Below, piece after piece: positions 62,001 to 64,000 of a stretch of DNA of 64,000 bases. The translations under genes and the position numbers were made by a program. The DNA comes from Coprinellus micaceus (taxonomy: Eukaryota; Basidiomycota; Agaricomycetes; Agaricales; Psathyrellaceae): assembly GCA_951394405.1 (NCBI GenBank), contig OX596337.1, positions 2,356,001-2,420,000 on the forward strand, given 5' to 3'. Within the stretch, counting starts at the first letter, position 1. Each line of letters begins with the position of its first letter. The notes beneath the pieces are model-generated. The model was not told the origin of the DNA, made no database searches, and was given only the letters and a program-made list of their open reading frames with translations.

Positions 62001-63833
62001 CTCTTTCAGTCAAGGTCAACGAAGACGGCACTTACGATATCGGTATCCACATCGCCGATGTCTCGTTCTTCGTCAAGCCGAACACTGCTTTGGACAGAGA
62101 TGCTCGCAAGCGAGCTACCAGTGTCTATCTGGTACAGCGCTGTGTACCCATGCTTCCCCCTACTCTCAGCGAGCAGCTGTGCAGCCTTGTTCCAGGCGAA
62201 GATCGACTGGCTTTCTCCGTCGTCTTCACCTTCGATCCTCAGGGCAAGGTGTTGAACAAGTGGTTCGGCAAAACTATCATTAGGTACGTTGATTCCTCTG
62301 TCGAGTTACGCTGGAACCTGACTAAAGGATAAACAGATCCGCCGCCAAATTGTCATACCAGGATGCTCAGAACATCCTCGATGGAGATGGCTTGGGCACC
62401 GTCCCCGTGAACGGAAACCATCCGGTCTCTGGAGTCGAGCACGACGTCAAGGTCCTCGAGTCCATTGCAAAGATCTTGCGGGAGGACCGATCGAAGAACG
62501 GCTCTCTTAGCCTTGAAAGCATGAAGTTGAAGTTCGACCTTGATGCCACCGGTTTGCCCAGCGATTGCGGTCAGTACGAGAGGACTGAGTCCAACTTCTT
62601 GGTTGAAGAGTTCATGCTGCTGGCGAATACCTCCGTCGCCCAGCACATTGCGGTTCACCTTCCCGAGCAAGCTCTACTTCGTCGTCACGATGCTCCCCTT
62701 GAGCGTCGACTCAACGCTTTCCTTGAGCGTGCCGCGCGCCTTGGGTACAAGATGGACGTGTCCTCCTCCAAGGCGCTCATGGCCTCCTTCAACGCTGTGA
62801 CCGATTCCACTGCCCGCACGATTTTGCAGCTGGTTTCGTTCAAGGCTACTCAGCGCGCCAAGTACTTCTGTGCTGGCATGCTCGACATTGCTAAGTATGG
62901 CCACTATGCCCTCAACATCCCTCTCTACACTCACTTCACGTCGCCCATTCGTCGCTACGCCGATATTTTGGTCCATCGTCAACTCGAAGCCGTCACTCAA
63001 TCCCCCGGTTTGGCCGAGACCAAATTCACTATGGACCGTGACGCTGTGGCAAAGGTCGCTCAGCAGTGCAATATCAAGCGCGACTCTGCTAACCTCGCTG
63101 AGGAGCAGTCCGCGCACTTGTTCCTCTGTGTGCTCATTTCGGACCTCACCCAACGCTACGGGCCTGTCGTTCGTCAGGCCAAGGTCATTGGTGTGTTAGA
63201 TGCCGCCTTTGACGTGCTTGTTCCGGAATTCGGCATTGAGAAGCGTGTCCACGTCGACCAGATGCCCATTGAGGTATGCTTCTTTGTTTGACTAACGGAG
63301 ACGTGACTGACTTGGCTGTGTGTGCACAGAACCACGTCTACGACGAGCATACTCACACCCTCCAGATTTACTGGTCCGATAAGGATGTCATCACTTGGCT
63401 CGCCGAGAATAGCGACGACGAGCACCTCAAGAAAGTCAAGCAGAATGCAGAGCAGCATGCGGTGAAGATGGAAGTCGCCTCCCACTCCTTCCACGACGAG
63501 CAGGCCTTGTTTGACGAAGATGAAGACGATGAGATCGTGCTGGGCCGAACCGATGTCGACGAACCAGGGGAGACGTCTAAGCAGCGTGTCAAGTCTATTG
63601 CCAAGGAGAAGCCTCTGTTTGAAGGGTTGAGGGTGCTTCCATCTGGTCACAAGATTCAGGATATCCGCGAGCTAATGACTGTGCCTGTGAGTTCCTCCTG
63701 ACCCTTTTGTGCTCGGAAACCGTATCTGAACAATGCCCACCTGCAGGTTATTGTCACCGCGGATCTGACCAAGAGCCCTCCCGTCATCAAGGTTTACAGC
63801 GTCAACCCCTACTCCCAGCAGCAGCAGAAGTGA
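59085..63833 (+). CDS. SSD1: Ssd1/Dis3L2-like RNase II family RNA-binding protein
   Basis: Eight exons (59085-60116, 60174-60618, 60672-61311, 61364-61855, 61909-62283, 62337-63273, 63330-63686, 63747-63833) give 1454 residues. Residues 1 to ~580 are disordered, Gln/Asn/Ser/Pro-rich, with CAG-coded glutamine runs and three HxRxxS motifs: HRRVQS (387-392), HGRRHS (433-438), HSRQAS (479-484). These match the NDR-kinase (Cbk1/Orb6) consensus. Cold-shock/OB domains follow (about 590-870: LVVGILRVNKRNRSDAYVST, DRNRALEGDIVAVELLD). The RNB domain has TIDPETAKDLDDALSV and GIHIADVSFFVKPNTALDRD, then YTHFTSPIRRYADILVHRQL, and a C-terminal S1-like end. The RNase II aspartates are all present (891, 897, 899, 900), unlike pseudonuclease Ssd1 of ascomycete yeasts. 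It is expected to control mRNAs for cell wall and polarised growth. The start is the first ATG; an in-frame TTG extension lies upstream. Confidence 0.95.
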
Positions 63834-64000
63834 TCACATTCGCAAGTATATCCCGTCCTTTCTTAGCTCCCTTCGTCTTCTCTTCATAGTGTAATATCAT
63901 GGTTCCACCGGTCTTTCTCCTTCCTCATCTCAATGTTCAACCTTATGCTACCCCTTGTCTTCTTCAACAATGTATACATACTGACATTCTATATCGGATA

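Overview
The window is nuclear DNA from a filamentous basidiomycete, most likely a mushroom-forming Agaricomycete. Evidence: dense genes broken by many 45-65 base introns, mostly GTRNGN...YAG with CTNAC/CTRAY branch sites; short intergenic gaps; fungal-only architectures (trifunctional HIS4, Zn(II)2Cys6 factor, SSD1, PEP4); and a cellular QDE-1-type RNA-dependent RNA polymerase. No transposon, tRNA, rRNA or CRISPR array was found. I resolved 25 protein genes, one cut by the left edge. Exon joins were made by hand, and the coding length of each complete model is a multiple of three.

Layout. 1-10 kb: a partial unknown gene, TspO-type membrane protein (-), HIS4 (+), pyruvate dehydrogenase E1 beta (-), a short-chain dehydrogenase (+) and an amidohydrolase (+). 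10-24 kb: membrane-anchored alpha/beta hydrolase (-), NAD-isocitrate dehydrogenase subunit IDH1 (+), RNA-dependent RNA polymerase (-), vacuolar protease PEP4 (-) and a C-terminal bromodomain protein of NuA4 type (+). 23.6-35 kb: the 3549-residue TRA1 (-). 35-50 kb: CTNNBL1 (+), UTP15 (-), TCTP (+), gamma-tubulin complex protein SPC98/GCP3 (+), protein disulfide isomerase (-), verprolin/WIP (-), RBM42-like RRM protein (-) and ribosomal protein L5 (+). 50-64 kb: MED17 (-), a zinc-cluster transcription factor (+), ESCRT-III VPS24 (+), IDH2 (+) and SSD1/Dis3L2-like (+).

Most genes are housekeeping, but some belong together. IDH1 and IDH2, the two subunits of the TCA-cycle NAD-isocitrate dehydrogenase, are both here, with PDB1 feeding the same pathway. 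TRA1 and the bromodomain protein are convergent neighbours and both are expected in the NuA4 acetyltransferase; MED17 adds a third coactivator. PDI and PEP4 serve the secretory and vacuolar route. Eight neighbouring pairs are divergently transcribed, several from 98-160 bp of shared upstream DNA.

Points most worth a second look: the RNA-silencing polymerase with an intron inside its catalytic loop codon and a 20-G hairpin-forming tract upstream; SSD1, which keeps all four RNase II active-site aspartates and carries three NDR-kinase type HxRxxS motifs; two inferred GC-AG introns; a 13 bp palindrome in the PEP4/bromodomain shared promoter; and a membrane-anchored hydrolase of unknown substrate. 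I found no clearly new multi-gene system.
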